Notes under the pieces: generated by a model
The model's input: only the letters and a program-made list of their open reading frames with translations
Database searches by the model: none
Told to the model about the DNA's origin: nothing
Translations under genes and position numbers: made by a program
Shown: positions 24,851 to 34,436 of the stretch, piece by piece
Layout: each line of letters begins with the position of its first letter
Position numbering within the stretch: position 1 is the first letter of the stretch
Assembly: GCA_041395205.1 (NCBI GenBank)
Contig: JAWLAZ010000001.1
Span: 1-64,000, forward strand
Direction of reading: 5' to 3'
Length of the DNA stretch: 64,000 bases
Source: JAHEFU01 sp041395205
Lineage (GTDB): Bacteria > 4484-113 > JAFGCY01

Positions 24851-26128
24851 ATGAAGCGCCTCACATGTCTGGTTGGGTTCACGATCGTCATTCTGGCAAT
24901 GCCGCTTGCGGCATGGGCCGGCGGCAGCGGGGAAGCCGGAAGCGGGCAGAGGCAGGAGCAGCGGGTGGAGATCCGCGTGGAGCGTGAGGGAGGCGGAGGC
25001 AGCCGGGAGCAGCAGCGTGCCGGTGACAGGCACAGAGATGACGGGAGACGCGGCGCCGGCTGGAATGGAGATAGCAAGGGGGAGGACGGCTGGCGCGGCG
25101 GCATGCAGCGCTGGATGGAGCGGGGCATGCGCGGTGGAGGCGGAATGGACATGCCCGGACATGCCGGGCGGATGTTCCGCGGGATCCGTGGCCAGGCGAT
25201 GCGCATCAACTTCCACCCCGACATCACCCAGAGCGCCGTGGCCACCGGCATGCACAACAAGGCGGTGCAGGCCGACACGATCAACATCAACATCAGTATT
25301 GGCGACGTGAACATCGCCGGCAACAGCATGGAGGGTACGGAAGCCGGAGAGATGCTGGAAATGATCATGGAACTGCTGATGAAGAGCCACGGTAAGGACG
25401 GTCCCGCTGGCCATCCGGGCATGTGGAGCCAGCATGGTCCCGGCATGCACGGTGGTCCGGACGGACCCGGCAACAACGGCCCCGGTCCCTGGCATGAGCG
25501 CTTTGACGGATCGCGCCCCCCGCATCCCGGCATACCTCCGCATGGCATGCATGAGGATGACTGGCCGGGCACGGGCGACAGCGGGGAAGGACCACGGCGT
25601 GCGCAGTTCATGGGCCGCGATGACGAGGGCCGGATCGTGCGGTACGAAATGCTGCTGCGTGGTGACGAAGCGCCGGTGGAACCCGGCGAGGTGCGCAGCC
25701 CCTACCATGACTACTACTTCGGCAGTGGGAAACTGCCTGAGGCCGGGCCCACGCGCCCTGAAGAGCTGGTTGAGATGGGCTATCCGCTCTATCCGCGCAG
25801 CGCCCAGCAGGCGGCACATGGTCTGCTGCGCCGATTTGACAACGGCATTGCGCCCCAGCATGCCTTCTGGCCTCCGCTAGAGAGCGGCTTCGAGGGCCAG
25901 TTCGACCTCCGTCCGGATGTGATGGAGCTGGCGCTGCAGATCCCGGATGAGATTCCCGTTGAGTTCGTGGAGATGATCTTCAGGCTGGGGCGGATGGCCT
26001 GGGAGGATCCGGAGCTGCGGGCGCAGCTGGAAGCGCTGGTGGCCGCCGACGAAGTGGATCAGCACGTTGACAAGCAGGAGATCCGCCGCGTGATCGAGCA
26101 CAAGCTGCGCAGCGCGCAGCAGGACTGA
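24851..26128 (+). CDS. Secreted Gly/His/Met-rich protein of unknown function
   Basis: I chose ATG 24851 (AGGGAGA 6 nt upstream) because it opens directly into a signal peptide cleaved after about residue 23 (AAWA-GG). The 425-aa protein has an Arg/Glu/Gly-rich stretch (25-90), then a Gly/Met/His-rich part (GGGMDMPGHAGRMFRG). A short strand-rich segment follows (ADTINININISIGDVNIAGN), and then a second Gly/His/Pro-rich part with many HG and GM pairs. The C-terminal ~150 residues look globular (ELVEMGYPLYPRSAQQA). The Met/His content could bind metal, but this is inference. The stop lies 3 bp before cytidine deaminase. Confidence 0.65.
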   Translation: MKRLTCLVGFTIVILAMPLAAWAGGSGEAGSGQRQEQRVEIRVEREGGGGSREQQRAGDRHRDDGRRGAGWNGDSKGEDGWRGGMQRWMERGMRGGGGMDMPGHAGRMFRGIRGQAMRINFHPDITQSAVATGMHNKAVQADTININISIGDVNIAGNSMEGTEAGEMLEMIMELLMKSHGKDGPAGHPGMWSQHGPGMHGGPDGPGNNGPGPWHERFDGSRPPHPGIPPHGMHEDDWPGTGDSGEGPRRAQFMGRDDEGRIVRYEMLLRGDEAPVEPGEVRSPYHDYYFGSGKLPEAGPTRPEELVEMGYPLYPRSAQQAAHGLLRRFDNGIAPQHAFWPPLESGFEGQFDLRPDVMELALQIPDEIPVEFVEMIFRLGRMAWEDPELRAQLEALVAADEVDQHVDKQEIRRVIEHKLRSAQQD

Positions 26129-26131
26129 GCA

Positions 26132-26542
26132 GTGGAGTTGTCAGCGGCGCAGTGGGAGGATCTGCTCGCTGCAGCGCGCAGTGCCCGCAGTCAGGCCTAT
26201 GCGCCCTACTCCGGCTTCGCCGTCGGTGCCGCGGTCATGACAGCAGCCGGAGACATCCACAGTGGCTGCAATGTGGAGAACCTCAGTTTCGGGCTGACGG
26301 TCTGCGCCGAGCGCAATGCCATCGCCAGCGCCGTGGCAGCCGGGCTGCGTCCCGGCGGACTGCAGGCCCTGGTTGTGGTGGCCGGCACGCCGGAGCCGGT
26401 CTCGCCCTGCGGAGCCTGCCGCCAGGTGCTTATGGAATTCGCCGCGGCTGACTGCAGGGTGCTCGGTGCCGATCTGCAGGGCCGGACCCGCTGCTGGAGC
26501 ATGCCTGAGCTGCTGCCGGATGGCTTCCAGGCCGAGCTCTGA
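26132..26542 (+). CDS. cdd: Cytidine deaminase
   Basis: This 136-aa zinc enzyme converts cytidine and deoxycytidine to uridine forms in pyrimidine salvage. It has GCNVENLSFGLTVCAERNAI (with the catalytic Cys-Ala-Glu) and PCGACRQVLMEF, which supplies the other two zinc cysteines; this is the short tetrameric type. The GTG start at 26132 follows the upstream stop by 3 nt, so the two genes are probably translationally coupled. The N-terminal segment YAPYSGFAVGAA is typical. Confidence 0.94.
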   Translation: MELSAAQWEDLLAAARSARSQAYAPYSGFAVGAAVMTAAGDIHSGCNVENLSFGLTVCAERNAIASAVAAGLRPGGLQALVVVAGTPEPVSPCGACRQVLMEFAAADCRVLGADLQGRTRCWSMPELLPDGFQAEL

Positions 26543-26566
26543 GCCAGCGCGCACTAGAATAGTCGG

Positions 26567-28147
26567 ATGCCGCACAGACTGAAACTGCTCACGCTGCTGC
26601 TCGCGCTGCTCTGCGCCCTGCCCGCCCATGCCGAGGAGGGGACTGCAGCCGCCGAACCCGATGCCCAGGCGCTCTGGGTGGCCGAACATCTGCCCGCCGG
26701 ACTCGACCGTGAGGCGGCAGCAGCCATGCTGCGCGATGCCGGTGACAACTGGGCTGAACTGGCGGCCGCACTGGAAGCCAGTCCCAGCGGGCAGGAGCGC
26801 CAGGCGGACATGCTCTGGCTGCTGAACAATGCCCCGCATCTGGACCGGCTGGAACTGCGCAGTGAGATGCTGCTGAGCAACCACGAGCTGGCGCTCAGCT
26901 ACTGCGGTGAGGGCTGGGGCTACCAGCCCGGCAGTGAATTCTTCCGCCGCTACATCCTCAACTACAGAATTGACGACGAGCCCGTGACGGACTGGCGCAG
27001 TGAACTGAACCGGCGCTACGGCGGGCCGGATGAGGAAGGTTCGGACCGGGCCTTTGACCTCGTGGCCCGGGTGGCGCAGGACTTCCGCATCGTGGAGCGC
27101 GGCTACTTCGGCAATCTGGCCGACCCGGTGGCGATTGACAATGCCCGGGCCGGCACCGAACGCGAACTGGCCCTGCTCTGCGCCGCGGTGCTGCGCAGCC
27201 AGGGCTTCGCCACGCGCTTCACGCGCGAGAACATGACTGGCACGAGCTGGGTCGAGGTCTACGACGGTGACCGCCTGGAGTACGACCCCGATGCCTGGAT
27301 CGCGCTCTTCCCCCAGGCCCCGGAGCAGAGCGGCAATACCCATCATGCGCTGGAGCTCTGCGGGGGCAGCATCGCCGTGGTCACCGCCGGTGACGCCTTC
27401 GGCCGCGAGCAGGTCACGGCACGCTATACCCCGGTGGGCCTGGCCGTACCGCGCTTCAGCCGCGACGGTCACTACCTGCCGGACTTCGAACACTGGACGA
27501 TCACTGCCTGGCACGAAGGCAGCTACGTGCCGCTTGACGACCTCGGCTATCCCACCAGTGAGGCGGACTATCCGCTGACAGACGGTGCCAATGCCGGGAA
27601 CACTGAAGCGCAGGCCTACGCGCTCGGAGCTCCCGGGGACTACCGCCTGCAGTGCGGGGTGCGCTATCCGGGCGGCACGGTGCAGGTCCTGAACCGCGAC
27701 TTCTCACTGCTGCCCGGTGACAGGGCGGAGATGGAGATCGAGATCAGCACGCCGCTGGAGCTGCCGGATGAGGCACTCAGGGAGCGGGGGATCGCCGCGG
27801 AGATCCCGGAGGAATTCGCCTGGCTCAGCAAGGGCGTGCAGCTGTTCTTCATCCATGACGAGGGCGAACCATCGGTGCGCACGGCCCTGCTCGTGCAGGA
27901 GTTCGACCGCCGCGCGGAGATCAGCTTCCACTCCGAGAAGTGGCAGGACCGGCCCGAGGGCTGGCAGCAGCCGGAGGACTACAGCCCGGAGCTGCTGCGC
28001 GATGTGCTGAAGGTCAGCGACGCCGACGAGAAGCCGGTGCTGATCCTGCTCGTGGACGGGGAACTGCGGCTCTACCTGCGGGGCTACAACCTCAACGTGG
28101 CGGACTGGATCCGCCGCCAGCTGCCTGCCGTGGCTGACGCAGGCTGA
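26567..28147 (+). CDS. Secreted transglutaminase-like protein lacking catalytic Cys/His
   Basis: This 526-aa protein has a signal peptide (residues 1-22, ending AHA). Residues ~200-245 align by eye with a transglutaminase-like core (GTERELALLCAAVLRSQGFA, then SWVEVYDGDRLEYDPDAW). In active members the segment reads G-x-C-E and then H-x-W; here the Cys position is Thr and the His position is Ser, while the Asp is kept. It is thus probably a non-catalytic binding domain, or a wrong alignment on my part. The C-terminal half is strand-rich and acidic. TAGAAT ends 6 nt before the ATG with no Shine-Dalgarno site. Confidence 0.55.
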   Translation: MPHRLKLLTLLLALLCALPAHAEEGTAAAEPDAQALWVAEHLPAGLDREAAAAMLRDAGDNWAELAAALEASPSGQERQADMLWLLNNAPHLDRLELRSEMLLSNHELALSYCGEGWGYQPGSEFFRRYILNYRIDDEPVTDWRSELNRRYGGPDEEGSDRAFDLVARVAQDFRIVERGYFGNLADPVAIDNARAGTERELALLCAAVLRSQGFATRFTRENMTGTSWVEVYDGDRLEYDPDAWIALFPQAPEQSGNTHHALELCGGSIAVVTAGDAFGREQVTARYTPVGLAVPRFSRDGHYLPDFEHWTITAWHEGSYVPLDDLGYPTSEADYPLTDGANAGNTEAQAYALGAPGDYRLQCGVRYPGGTVQVLNRDFSLLPGDRAEMEIEISTPLELPDEALRERGIAAEIPEEFAWLSKGVQLFFIHDEGEPSVRTALLVQEFDRRAEISFHSEKWQDRPEGWQQPEDYSPELLRDVLKVSDADEKPVLILLVDGELRLYLRGYNLNVADWIRRQLPAVADAG

Positions 28148-28391
28148 GCAGCGGCTGTGATTTCTGACAACGTGTACATGACCGGATAGCGGACACGGCG
28201 GCTATTTCTGACAAGCGGTCGGATATGCCCGCATCCGGCATCCTGACTGCCGCACCCGTTGCCAACCCGTTGTCAGTTTCACGGCTTCTTGACCCGCGCT
28301 TTATCTATTGGAAACCCCTATATTGACCCATCCCGGTACCCTTCTTTGCGCCCGATGGCGCATTATTACTTGTACGACCGGAGGGCTAATC
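28148..28391 (+). other. Intergenic leader with TTTCTGACAA repeats
   Basis: TTTCTGACAA occurs twice as a direct repeat (about 28160 and 28205) and once nearly inverted (about 28270, GTTGTCAGTTTC). TTGACC near 28292 may be a -35 element for the lipoprotein gene, but I see no well-spaced -10. No gene is visible. Confidence 0.4.
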
Positions 28392-30956
28392 ATGCACGAT
28401 CCAATGGGTAGACCAATACAGGCGATCCTGCCGGTCCTGGGCCTGTTGCTGGCCGCAGGCTGCACCCTGGGCGGCTCCGGGGATGCCGACGGCAACTTCA
28501 CCGCGAATGGCAACGGACCGCTGCTGGCCCAGTCCGAGGAGCTCCAGCCCGCACCGGGCTATGAGGATGGCAGCGTGGTCTGGGAGCCCGCTTCCGAGTC
28601 AGTTGTCAACGTGGGCGTCCAGCCCGATCAGCCGCTCAGCCCCGGCGACGGTCGCATGACCTCCAGCGTGGGCAGCGTGCCCTGGAGCGAGCCGCAGGCC
28701 GGCCCCGGCCATTCCAGCGGACTGGAGTGCGATGCCCTGGCCCCCTATGCGCAGTCCAATGCCGGACCCTCCGAGGTGCAGGGCCTGACCTTTGATCCCA
28801 ACGGCGGCAGTGCCTGGGCCTGCTTCGAACTGAAGACCGACGCCAGCCTGCCAACGAGCGTGGCCGTGGCCTGGTACAGCCTGCCGCTGGACTTCGGCAG
28901 CTACTACATCGGCATCGGCGACCGCGCCACCTCGCAGTGGCGCTGGTTCCGCGGACCGGATGACGGCGTGCTGAGCTTCGACGCCTCGGCGTTGTCACTG
29001 GGTGACAGCGCGCTGGTCTGCGTGCTGCTGGAGGGCAGCCAGCAGGCGGATCTCTGGAAGCTGCGCTGGGGCGTGAGTGAGGTGCGCGGCACGGGGCTGA
29101 TGCCTGACAACGATCCCGGCCGCGGAGCCAGCAGCTGGAGTGCGGGCAAGTCCGCCAGCGCCACGCTGCCCGCCAGTGTGGACCTCAACCACTACGCCCC
29201 CTGGGTGCACAACCAGGGCAGCTTCGGCTCCTGCACGGCCTTCGCTTGCAATGACACGGCCTTCGGGATCATGCTGGCGCGCACCTACGGCTCGGAGGGC
29301 TGGGACAGCACGACGACCGCCAACAGCACGAGCCCGCTCTACAGCTATGTCAACAGCGGCAAGCCGCCCGTTGCCAATACGACCTTCAACCCGCTCTGCG
29401 CGGGCTCCAGCGGCCGCTACATGAGCGATGCCTTCGAGGTGCTGGAACTGCTCGGCACGCCGACGGAGTCCGCCGCGCCCTATACCACGGCCACGGACTG
29501 CAGCCAGGCCTTCAGCCAGCAGGCCCAGGATGAGGCCACGCTGATCCGGATTGACGACTGGTACTGGCTCAACAGCACCGGCAGCCAGCTCGTGACCGAC
29601 ATCAAGACCATCCTGGCAACCGACACCCCCGTGCCGATGGCGACCTACGGCCTGGAGAACAGCCTGCTGTACTACAGCGGTGGCGTCTATGAATTCGGCG
29701 GGACTTCCGGGCTGAGTGGCGGGCACGCAATGTGCATCGTCGGCTATGACGACAGCATCCAGGCCTTCGACATCCGCAATCAGTGGGGCGGCAACTGGGG
29801 AGCCGGCGGGCATGTCTGGTTCAGCTACAGCAGCGTGGCCCAGATGAGCCAGCTCGGACGCTTCTATGCCTACTACATGGATGTCAGCCACAGTGCGGCG
29901 CTCTCCGCGCACTTCCTCGGCGGCAGCAGCCAGCCCGAGGACTTCGGCGAGCCCAATGACAGCCAGCAGGCAGCACTGCAGCTGGCGGGCTTCCCCTTCG
30001 AGCAGCAGATGACGCTCGGCTACAATGGCGACGAGCTGGACTGGCTGAAGTTCAGCTACAGCGCCGGACAGAGCACGACCTTCACCTTCACCAGCAACCC
30101 GGTGCAGCTGATCCTCGGCGTGGAGCTGGTGGATGCCGCTGGCAACGTGCTCGCTGACAGCTACCTGGCGGGCGGCACGCAGACCATCAGCGGCAGCTGG
30201 AGCAGCAACGGCACGGCCTGGATCCACATCCAGCCCACCTACGGCACGGGTGCCTATGAGATCACGGCAGTGGCGACCTCCGCCCCGGCGGTGCCCCAGG
30301 GCCTGACGGCGGCTGCCAACACGCAGGTCGGCTACGGCGTGGACCTGAGCTGGCAGGCCTCCGAGGGTGCGGAGAGCTACAGCGTGCAGCGCAGCACTGC
30401 GAGCAGCGGACCCTTCACGGAGGTCGGCAGCTCCTACAGCACGCAGTACTTCGACTTCAGTGCCAGCGAGTACGGCACCTACTGGTACCGCCTGATTGCC
30501 AGCGGCCCCGGCGGCGTGAGCAGCCCGGGCAGCGTTGTCAGTGCGGAGCTCGGCCTGCCGCAGGTCACGGGCCTGACGGCCAGCCAGGGCAGCTCGAGCG
30601 AGCATGTCGCACTGAGCTGGCAGGCGGTTGCCGGAGCGGAGCAGTACCAGCTCTACCGCGGGACCGGCAACATGCTCCTGCCCCTGCGCCGTGTGGAGGG
30701 CCTGAACTTCATCGACGGCTCAGCCCAGAAGGGTGTGCACTACAGTTACCGCGTGGCGGCGCTGCAGGGCGAGCTGCAGGGTCCGCGCAGCGAGAAGGCC
30801 GAGGGCTGGCGCAGCGGCAGCCAGGTGATCGTGCAGGGTGAGCTGCGCCCGGATGGCGGCGAGGAGCATGTCGTGCCCTCCGAGGGTGTTGACAACGCCG
30901 CCGACGGCGTGGTCCGCCCGGATGGCGGCGATGGTCCGAAGCTGAAGATCAAGTAG
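28392..30956 (+). CDS. Papain-like (C1) cysteine peptidase lipoprotein with PPC and FN3-type domains
   Basis: ATG 28392 has GGAGGG 7 nt upstream and starts a lipoprotein signal with lipobox LAAGC (Cys24). The 854-aa protein carries a WDW-type module shared with the PKD lipoproteins (~145-228, core ATSQWRWFRG). A C1-type peptidase follows, with oxyanion Gln275 and Cys281 in NQGSFGSCTAFA, His445 in SGGHAMCIVGY and Asn463 in RNQWGGNWG. No propeptide inhibitor helix is obvious. Then come a PPC-like domain (~520-640) and two FN3-like domains (PQGLTAAANTQVGYGVDLSW, QVTGLTASQGSSSEHVALSW). It probably degrades or processes proteins at the cell surface. A terminator follows. Confidence 0.85.
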   Translation: MHDPMGRPIQAILPVLGLLLAAGCTLGGSGDADGNFTANGNGPLLAQSEELQPAPGYEDGSVVWEPASESVVNVGVQPDQPLSPGDGRMTSSVGSVPWSEPQAGPGHSSGLECDALAPYAQSNAGPSEVQGLTFDPNGGSAWACFELKTDASLPTSVAVAWYSLPLDFGSYYIGIGDRATSQWRWFRGPDDGVLSFDASALSLGDSALVCVLLEGSQQADLWKLRWGVSEVRGTGLMPDNDPGRGASSWSAGKSASATLPASVDLNHYAPWVHNQGSFGSCTAFACNDTAFGIMLARTYGSEGWDSTTTANSTSPLYSYVNSGKPPVANTTFNPLCAGSSGRYMSDAFEVLELLGTPTESAAPYTTATDCSQAFSQQAQDEATLIRIDDWYWLNSTGSQLVTDIKTILATDTPVPMATYGLENSLLYYSGGVYEFGGTSGLSGGHAMCIVGYDDSIQAFDIRNQWGGNWGAGGHVWFSYSSVAQMSQLGRFYAYYMDVSHSAALSAHFLGGSSQPEDFGEPNDSQQAALQLAGFPFEQQMTLGYNGDELDWLKFSYSAGQSTTFTFTSNPVQLILGVELVDAAGNVLADSYLAGGTQTISGSWSSNGTAWIHIQPTYGTGAYEITAVATSAPAVPQGLTAAANTQVGYGVDLSWQASEGAESYSVQRSTASSGPFTEVGSSYSTQYFDFSASEYGTYWYRLIASGPGGVSSPGSVVSAELGLPQVTGLTASQGSSSEHVALSWQAVAGAEQYQLYRGTGNMLLPLRRVEGLNFIDGSAQKGVHYSYRVAALQGELQGPRSEKAEGWRSGSQVIVQGELRPDGGEEHVVPSEGVDNAADGVVRPDGGDGPKLKIK

Positions 30957-30990
30957 GCCGGACCCGGCAACTCAGTCAGAGTCAACAATT

Positions 30991-31024
30991 GCGGCGGTTC
31001 CTGATGGAGCCGCCGCTTTTGCTT
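30991..31024 (+). terminator. Rho-independent terminator of the C1 peptidase gene
   Basis: GCGGCGG and CCGCCGC (extended by TTCC/GGAG) form a stem followed by TTTTGCTTT. Confidence 0.75.
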
Positions 31025-31095
31025 TCTGATGCTCGTACCGGTAAAGGTAATGTCCGGTCATCGACCGGCTATTGGCAGGCAGCGCTGCGTCACGC

Positions 31096-34000
31096 TCACC
31101 AGCTCCAGTGATCCAGATCCGGCCAGGCGACCTCCGCCAGCAGGTTTGTGTAGCCATTGTCACCACTGCCATACAGCAGCGTGCCCGGCAGCCCATCCAT
31201 GTCAAGCACCACGGCGGTGCAGCAGATCAGGCTCGGGTAGCGGTCATGCAGCAACACTTCCGGCTGCCAGTCCCGGCCCCCGCCGTCCCTGGCTATCAGC
31301 AGGCGGTGTCCGTCACGCCAGCAGGCGATCACCGGATGACCGTCCACAAGGCTGATGTCGAGTTCCTCAGCAAGCGGCCTGCTGCTGTCCTGCGGCGGGG
31401 TGCTCAGATCGCTCCAGTCCAGTCCCTGTGCATCCGCCGCGCGTGCCAGACTGAGTTCCTCCGCTGGCAGCGCACCGGCCAGCAGCGCCGCCGGCCGGCC
31501 TTCCAGCTCCAGCATTTCACGCAGCTGCGACCCCGCCGGCAGCTGCATTACACGGAAGCCGGTCCAGTTCAGCCCGGAACTGTCATCCGCAACGGCGTAG
31601 ATGTTGAGCGACTGCCCCGCCTCGCGGATGCTCGAACAGGCCAGGGCCGGCCGCCCATCAATGAAGGCCCCCTCCATGTAATCAATGCTGAAACCCTCGC
31701 GCAGCTGCAGTACGGGCCTGAGCTGGCTCCACTCGCGCTCCGGCCCGTTGCGCAGTTCCGTCATCATGACTATCCCGTCGTCAAGAGCGGTGCAGAGCAG
31801 CAGCAGGCGGCCCTCCTCCTGCAGCAGGGTGCCGCGCACCTCACGGCTCCTGTCCAGAGGCAGGACCTGGATGACTTCCTGCCATTCACACATTTCCGGT
31901 CCCGTACTGGACTGGATCAGGATCGTATTGCGGTCACAATCCTGGTAGACGAGATGCATCTGATGATTGAGTACCCCCATCCCGATCGGATGGTAGGCCC
32001 CGTCAATCAGGGAGAGCAGCTCCAGTGCAGGCCCGCTCTCGCTCATGGTCATCCGGCTCAGGCCGATCGGGCCGATGCTCGGAACATAGATCGGCACGAA
32101 GATGAAGCTGCAGTCAGGCTGATTCAGGGCGATGCCTGCCTGGCGCAGTCCTTCCAGGGGATAGATGCCGTTGTAACTGAGGGCGGTATCCGTCAGGCTG
32201 ATCTGCCATTCCGCACAGAGCTCGAAGTAGATTGCCCTGGAGCTGACGGAGCCGGTGATTACGTTCAGCGAGATCCAGCGGCTGCCATGCCAGTCCTGCA
32301 TGTCAAGCTCCAGCCAGGGTTCCGTGGTCGTGAGCGGCGCGCCGGACTGGTAGTTCCAGCGATAGCTGCTGTAATCCTCTCTGACACTGCTGCTGGCGTC
32401 AAGCAGCACTCTGCGTCCAGCGGCACCGAGTTGATCACGGATCTCCACCCGTGCCTCCGGCTCCGGAATGCACAGCATGCTGTGGCTCAGTGTGGCAGTA
32501 TTGCCGGCTTCGTCCGTGGCGCGGATGTTGAACAGCATGGTCCTGCGTTCATTCGGGGCAATGAGCTTCTGCAGCACTTCTCCATTCAGGATCTCGAACT
32601 CCCCGTCGCCATCCAGATCCCAGTCCAGGGTCAGGCTGTTGCCAACAAGTGCATAGCTCTTGTATGCATTGAGGCCATACTGCCTGCCGAATATCACTTC
32701 ATTTCCTGCCAGCAGCTTGATCACCGGCAGGGGGGCCAGCTCCAGGGCCACTTCGTAGGTGTCGCGGTAGCCCAGCTGGTCGGTGACGGTCAGCTCGAGC
32801 AGTTTCAGGCCGCCCACCGGATACTGCAGGCGCAGCCTGGAGCCATTGTCGTGGCTGAGCAGCTCTGCCCCGGGAGCCTGCCACTCAAAGGCCGCGATCC
32901 CGCCGTTCATACTGCTGCTGGCGCTGCCATCCAGCTCAATCGGCTGACCGGGGAGCAGCGGCTCCGTCAGCACTGCAACCACGGCCTGCGGCAGGTGGCG
33001 GGGCAGTACCCGCAGCTGCTGCGTGGTCTGCGCCAGGTTGCCCTCGCTGTCCACGGCCCGCAGGATCACGCTGTAATCCCCGGGAGTTGTCAGCGGAATT
33101 CCCAGCTTGCTCCCAGGCTCCTGCAGTTCACGCAGGTAGGGTGCCGGGCCGTCCATTGCCAGCTCAATCAGGGATATGGGATGGCTGCCGGGACTGACCC
33201 GCGCATCGCAGACCAGATACTGGCCAACGCTCAGCAGGTGGTCCTGCAGCTCCAGCTCAAACCGTGGCGCATCACCCACATTGATGTCCAGGAACGCCTC
33301 GGCGCTGCGCCCGATGCCATCCTGCACCCGCAGCCGGCAGTGATAACTGCCGGACTCCGTGAAGTCCCAGTGCACAGTGCCGTCCGTCCCACTCAGATCG
33401 TCCTCGCCGTCGCCATCCAGGTCCCAGCTGTAGCGTTCAATGCTGGTGCCGAGCAGCATGGTCTGACCCGCGCTGAATTCCACTCTGAGAGGCGCCACGC
33501 CGCTTTCGCGGTCCGCGCTCAGACTCGGCATGAGTTCGGTGGCGCGCACATACTGTGCCTCTGCCGAAGCCGGACCTTCATAACCGGCACTCGCCAGGCA
33601 GGGGCGTACGAAGTAGCGCGCCTCCCCGTAGTAGTCAAGCCTGTCAACGAAGGAATAGGCGCGGTTGCCACCGGGCAGCAGCTGCGCGGCCTCCCGCGGG
33701 ACACTGAGCGCAGCATCCGGCAGACCGGGCCAGGCCAGCAGTTCCGGCTTGCCGCCCTTGCTGCTGCGGTAGACACGGTAGCCCTCCAGGGCCTGGCCCC
33801 AGTGCTGGGCCACGGCCGTCACATCGGCAATGTCCAGCAGGCCGTCGCGGTTGCCATCGAGCCTTGCCAGCTCCCAGTTGGCTGATCCGGGACCGGCGGG
33901 ATCTCCGAGCGGCCAGTGCGCTGTCCCTCCGGTGCTATCAGGATCACGGTAACTGACGCTGCTGCCGAGTTTGCGGGCCAGCGGCGTCAGGTCGGCGATG

Positions 34001-34434
34001 TTCACCTCGCCGTTGCCATCATAGTCACCGGGGAAGTACTCAGTCCACTGCAGTTCGAGCATGTTCCCGTCGTCATCAGGATTGAGTACATCCAGCGCCA
34101 GGTCGAATACCACGCTGTCCGGCCCCGGGGCGGAAACCGCACTGCTGCTGCGCTGCCGGTCCAGCCGGGAAAGCTGGCTCTCCAGCTCCGCCTGCAGCAT
34201 CGCCAGCGGATCCTCAGGCAGATCGAGGGCGAGGGAGCGGCTTTTCGCATCTTCCGGCAGCAGCCTGAGGGAGTACTGTGCAGCAGGGGCGATGGCCGTA
34301 TCGGCAGCAGCCGGGTCTGTTGCTGGAGTCAATGCAGTGTCCGGGCCGCAGCCCGCGCAGAGCAGCATGAGTAGCATGAGTAGCAGGCCGAGCCTGAGTC
34401 CGTGTATTCCGCACGGCGGCATGTTGCGCATCAT
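31096..34434 (-). CDS. Large lipoprotein with split dockerin-like pair, PKD-like domains and propeller repeats
   Basis: This 1112-aa protein starts at ATG 34434 with GGGAA just upstream. The signal ends in CAGC (Cys29). Two calcium-loop repeats of dockerin type are visible: GDYDGNGEVNIADLTPLARK (136-157) and LDGNRDGLLDIADVTAVAQH (191-213). They are separated by ~33 residues, far more than in a normal dockerin. An FN3-like start (GYRVYR) follows, then several PKD-like segments (SWDLDGDGEDD, LDWDLDGDGEF). The C-terminal ~400 residues are a run of D-x-x-G-x-x-W repeats. It is one of four family members in a row. Calcium binding and surface display are likely; the partner is unknown. Confidence 0.8.
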   Translation of the reverse strand: MMRNMPPCGIHGLRLGLLLMLLMLLCAGCGPDTALTPATDPAAADTAIAPAAQYSLRLLPEDAKSRSLALDLPEDPLAMLQAELESQLSRLDRQRSSSAVSAPGPDSVVFDLALDVLNPDDDGNMLELQWTEYFPGDYDGNGEVNIADLTPLARKLGSSVSYRDPDSTGGTAHWPLGDPAGPGSANWELARLDGNRDGLLDIADVTAVAQHWGQALEGYRVYRSSKGGKPELLAWPGLPDAALSVPREAAQLLPGGNRAYSFVDRLDYYGEARYFVRPCLASAGYEGPASAEAQYVRATELMPSLSADRESGVAPLRVEFSAGQTMLLGTSIERYSWDLDGDGEDDLSGTDGTVHWDFTESGSYHCRLRVQDGIGRSAEAFLDINVGDAPRFELELQDHLLSVGQYLVCDARVSPGSHPISLIELAMDGPAPYLRELQEPGSKLGIPLTTPGDYSVILRAVDSEGNLAQTTQQLRVLPRHLPQAVVAVLTEPLLPGQPIELDGSASSSMNGGIAAFEWQAPGAELLSHDNGSRLRLQYPVGGLKLLELTVTDQLGYRDTYEVALELAPLPVIKLLAGNEVIFGRQYGLNAYKSYALVGNSLTLDWDLDGDGEFEILNGEVLQKLIAPNERRTMLFNIRATDEAGNTATLSHSMLCIPEPEARVEIRDQLGAAGRRVLLDASSSVREDYSSYRWNYQSGAPLTTTEPWLELDMQDWHGSRWISLNVITGSVSSRAIYFELCAEWQISLTDTALSYNGIYPLEGLRQAGIALNQPDCSFIFVPIYVPSIGPIGLSRMTMSESGPALELLSLIDGAYHPIGMGVLNHQMHLVYQDCDRNTILIQSSTGPEMCEWQEVIQVLPLDRSREVRGTLLQEEGRLLLLCTALDDGIVMMTELRNGPEREWSQLRPVLQLREGFSIDYMEGAFIDGRPALACSSIREAGQSLNIYAVADDSSGLNWTGFRVMQLPAGSQLREMLELEGRPAALLAGALPAEELSLARAADAQGLDWSDLSTPPQDSSRPLAEELDISLVDGHPVIACWRDGHRLLIARDGGGRDWQPEVLLHDRYPSLICCTAVVLDMDGLPGTLLYGSGDNGYTNLLAEVAWPDLDHWSW

Positions 34435-34436
34435 TG

